Below are positions 62,902-64,000 of a stretch of DNA of 64,000 nt, in pieces. Below the pieces are notes generated by a model, which did no database searches, had not been told where the DNA came from, and worked only from the letters and a program-made list of their open reading frames with translations. Made by a program: the position numbers and the translations under genes. The stretch comes from Streptomyces sp. NBC_00525 (GTDB taxonomy: Bacteria; Actinomycetota; Actinomycetes; Streptomycetales; Streptomycetaceae): positions 124,001 to 188,000 of the forward strand of contig NZ_CP107835.1 of NCBI RefSeq assembly GCF_036346595.1, written 5' to 3'. How positions within the stretch are numbered: the stretch's first letter is position 1; each line of letters opens with the position of its first letter.

Positions 62902-63171
62902 ATGGCCACCAAGGCGTTCACCCTCGACGACCTCAAGCGCACCCTGCAGGAGGCCGCAGGCGTGGCCGAGGGCGTCGACCTGGACGGAGACATCCTCGAC
63001 ACGGAGTTCGACGTGCTCGGCTACGAGTCCCTCGCGCTGCTGGAGGCCGGCAGCCTCATCGAGCGCGAGTACGGCATATCCCTCGACGAGGAGGCCGTCA
63101 ACGACGCGCACACCCCGCGGGCCTTCATCGAGGTCGTCAACACCCAGCTCGCCCCCGCCCCGGCCGCTTGA
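62902..63171 (+). CDS. type II PKS acyl carrier protein
   Basis: An 89-residue ACP with the phosphopantetheine attachment Ser43 (LGYESLALLE; Glu in place of the commoner Asp before Ser), an REYGISLDEE helix and an HTPRAFIEVVNTQL C-terminus. AAAAGGA precedes the ATG. It carries the growing chain for set 2 and possibly set 1, the only PKS-type ACP next to a KS in the window. Confidence 0.93.
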   Translation: MATKAFTLDDLKRTLQEAAGVAEGVDLDGDILDTEFDVLGYESLALLEAGSLIEREYGISLDEEAVNDAHTPRAFIEVVNTQLAPAPAA

Positions 63172-63183
63172 GGAGATCCGGAC

Positions 63184-63972
63184 ATGACGCAGCACACCAA
63201 CCCCCGGATCGCCCTCGTCACCGGCGCCACCAGCGGCATCGGCCTGTCCTCGGCGCGCCTGCTCGCCCGCGACGGCCACCGGGTCTTCATCGGCGCCCGC
63301 AGCGCCGACAACGTCGCCGAGACCGTCAAGGAGCTCCAGGCCGAGGGCCTGGACGTGGACGGCGGCGTCGTCGACGTCCGCGACACCGAGTCCGTCGACA
63401 GCTGGGTGCGCGCCGCGGTCGACCGCTTCGGCACCATCGACGTCGTCGTCAACAACGCGGGCCGCTCCGGCGGCGGCCCCACCGCCGACATCGCCGACGA
63501 GCTGTGGGACGACGTCATCGACACCAACCTCAACAGCGTCTTCCGCGTCACCCGCGCCGCCCTGACCATCGGCGGAATGCGAGCCAAGGACCGCGGCCGG
63601 ATCATCAACATCGCCTCCACCGCCGGCAAGCAGGGCGTCGTCCTCGGCGCCCCGTACTCGGCCTCCAAGCACGGCGTCGTCGGCTTCACCAAGGCCCTCG
63701 GCAACGAGCTGGCCCCGACCGGCATCACCGTCAACGCGGTCTGCCCCGGCTATGTGGAGACCCCGATGGCGCAGCGCGTGCGCCAGGGCTACGCCGCCGC
63801 CTACGACACCTCCGAGGAAGCCATCCTCGAGAAGTTCCAGTCGAAGATCCCGCTCGGCCGCTACTCCACCCCGGACGAGGTCGCCGGCCTGGTCGGCTAC
63901 CTGGCCTCGGACACCGCCGCCTCCATCACCTCGCAGGCGCTCAACGTCTGCGGCGGCCTGGGCAACTTCTAG
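63184..63972 (+). CDS. polyketide C9-type ketoreductase
   Basis: A 262-residue SDR of the ActIII type: GATSGIGLSSARLLARDG cofactor loop, NNAGRSGGG, catalytic Ser/Tyr/Lys in IASTAGKQG and YSASKHG, and CPGYVETPMAQRVRQGYAAAY. It reduces the C9 ketone of the nascent polyketide with NADPH. GAGGAG precedes the ATG. It ends 28 bases before the window end; a first-ring aromatase is expected next. Confidence 0.93.
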   Translation: MTQHTNPRIALVTGATSGIGLSSARLLARDGHRVFIGARSADNVAETVKELQAEGLDVDGGVVDVRDTESVDSWVRAAVDRFGTIDVVVNNAGRSGGGPTADIADELWDDVIDTNLNSVFRVTRAALTIGGMRAKDRGRIINIASTAGKQGVVLGAPYSASKHGVVGFTKALGNELAPTGITVNAVCPGYVETPMAQRVRQGYAAAYDTSEEAILEKFQSKIPLGRYSTPDEVAGLVGYLASDTAASITSQALNVCGGLGNF

Positions 63973-64000
63973 GGCGCGTCCTCAAAGCCCCGCCCGCCGC

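Overview
The window is high-GC actinomycete DNA, almost certainly Streptomyces: strong third-position GC, GTG starts, 4-bp ATGA/GTGA gene overlaps, rare TTA codons, and AfsA/ArpA-type butyrolactone, SARP and type II polyketide genes. Two replication modules plus parAB with centromere-like palindromes show that at least the middle is plasmid DNA. A large linear plasmid, or such a plasmid integrated in a chromosome, is the best reading. No telomere, tRNA, rRNA, CRISPR array or insertion sequence was seen.

Layout. (1) 1-22.5 kb is an accessory arm of small stand-alone units: hydrolases, an SRPBCC/CGNR pair, an orphan carrier protein, secreted proteins, an ECF sigma operon, TetR/SDR, LysR/EamA, ArsR/MFS and TetR/MFS pairs, and two SnoaL-like genes that each follow a SoxR-box-like palindrome. 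(2) 22.6-25.9 kb is a butyrolactone signalling block: SARP, ArpA-like repressor, AfsA synthase. (3) 26-29.6 kb is replication module 1 (origin, primase-polymerase, SF3 helicase, small protein). (4) 29.7-33 kb holds an FAD monooxygenase, a ScbR-like receptor and an NmrA-like reductase. (5) 33-36.7 kb is replication module 2, paralogous to module 1 but with a different iteron. (6) 36.7-39.8 kb is parAB with five copies of one palindrome, two of them bordering truncated chromosomal genes. (7) 39.9-46.3 kb has acyl-CoA carboxylase epsilon and beta subunits, a third receptor-like TetR and three more SARPs. (8) 46.5-56.7 kb is an unusual biosynthetic operon: type II thioesterase, KS-alpha, chain-length factor, didomain aromatase/cyclase, acyl-CoA-dehydrogenase-like protein, phosphopantetheinyl transferase, condensation-domain protein, a 46-residue peptide and a flavin/F420 reductase. 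(9) 56.8-64 kb runs oxygenase, ABM protein, cyclase, KS-alpha, chain-length factor, ACP, ketoreductase, an angucycline-like core order cut by the window edge.

How it fits together. AfsA would make a butyrolactone-type signal sensed by the ScbR-like protein and two relatives. A recurring 22-bp operator-like element (ACAAACCG-N6-CGGTTTGT and variants) lies at afsA, the 24-kb repressor gene, two SARP genes, the first monooxygenase gene, the carboxylase gene and upstream of replication module 1. SARPs would then activate the polyketide operons, and the carboxylase would supply extender units. TTA codons in afsA, one SARP and the module-1 helicase suggest extra control by the bldA leucyl-tRNA. The most unusual items are the two parallel replication modules, one apparently under signalling control, and the second KS/CLF set without its own ACP but with condensation-domain and acyl-CoA-dehydrogenase-like partners.
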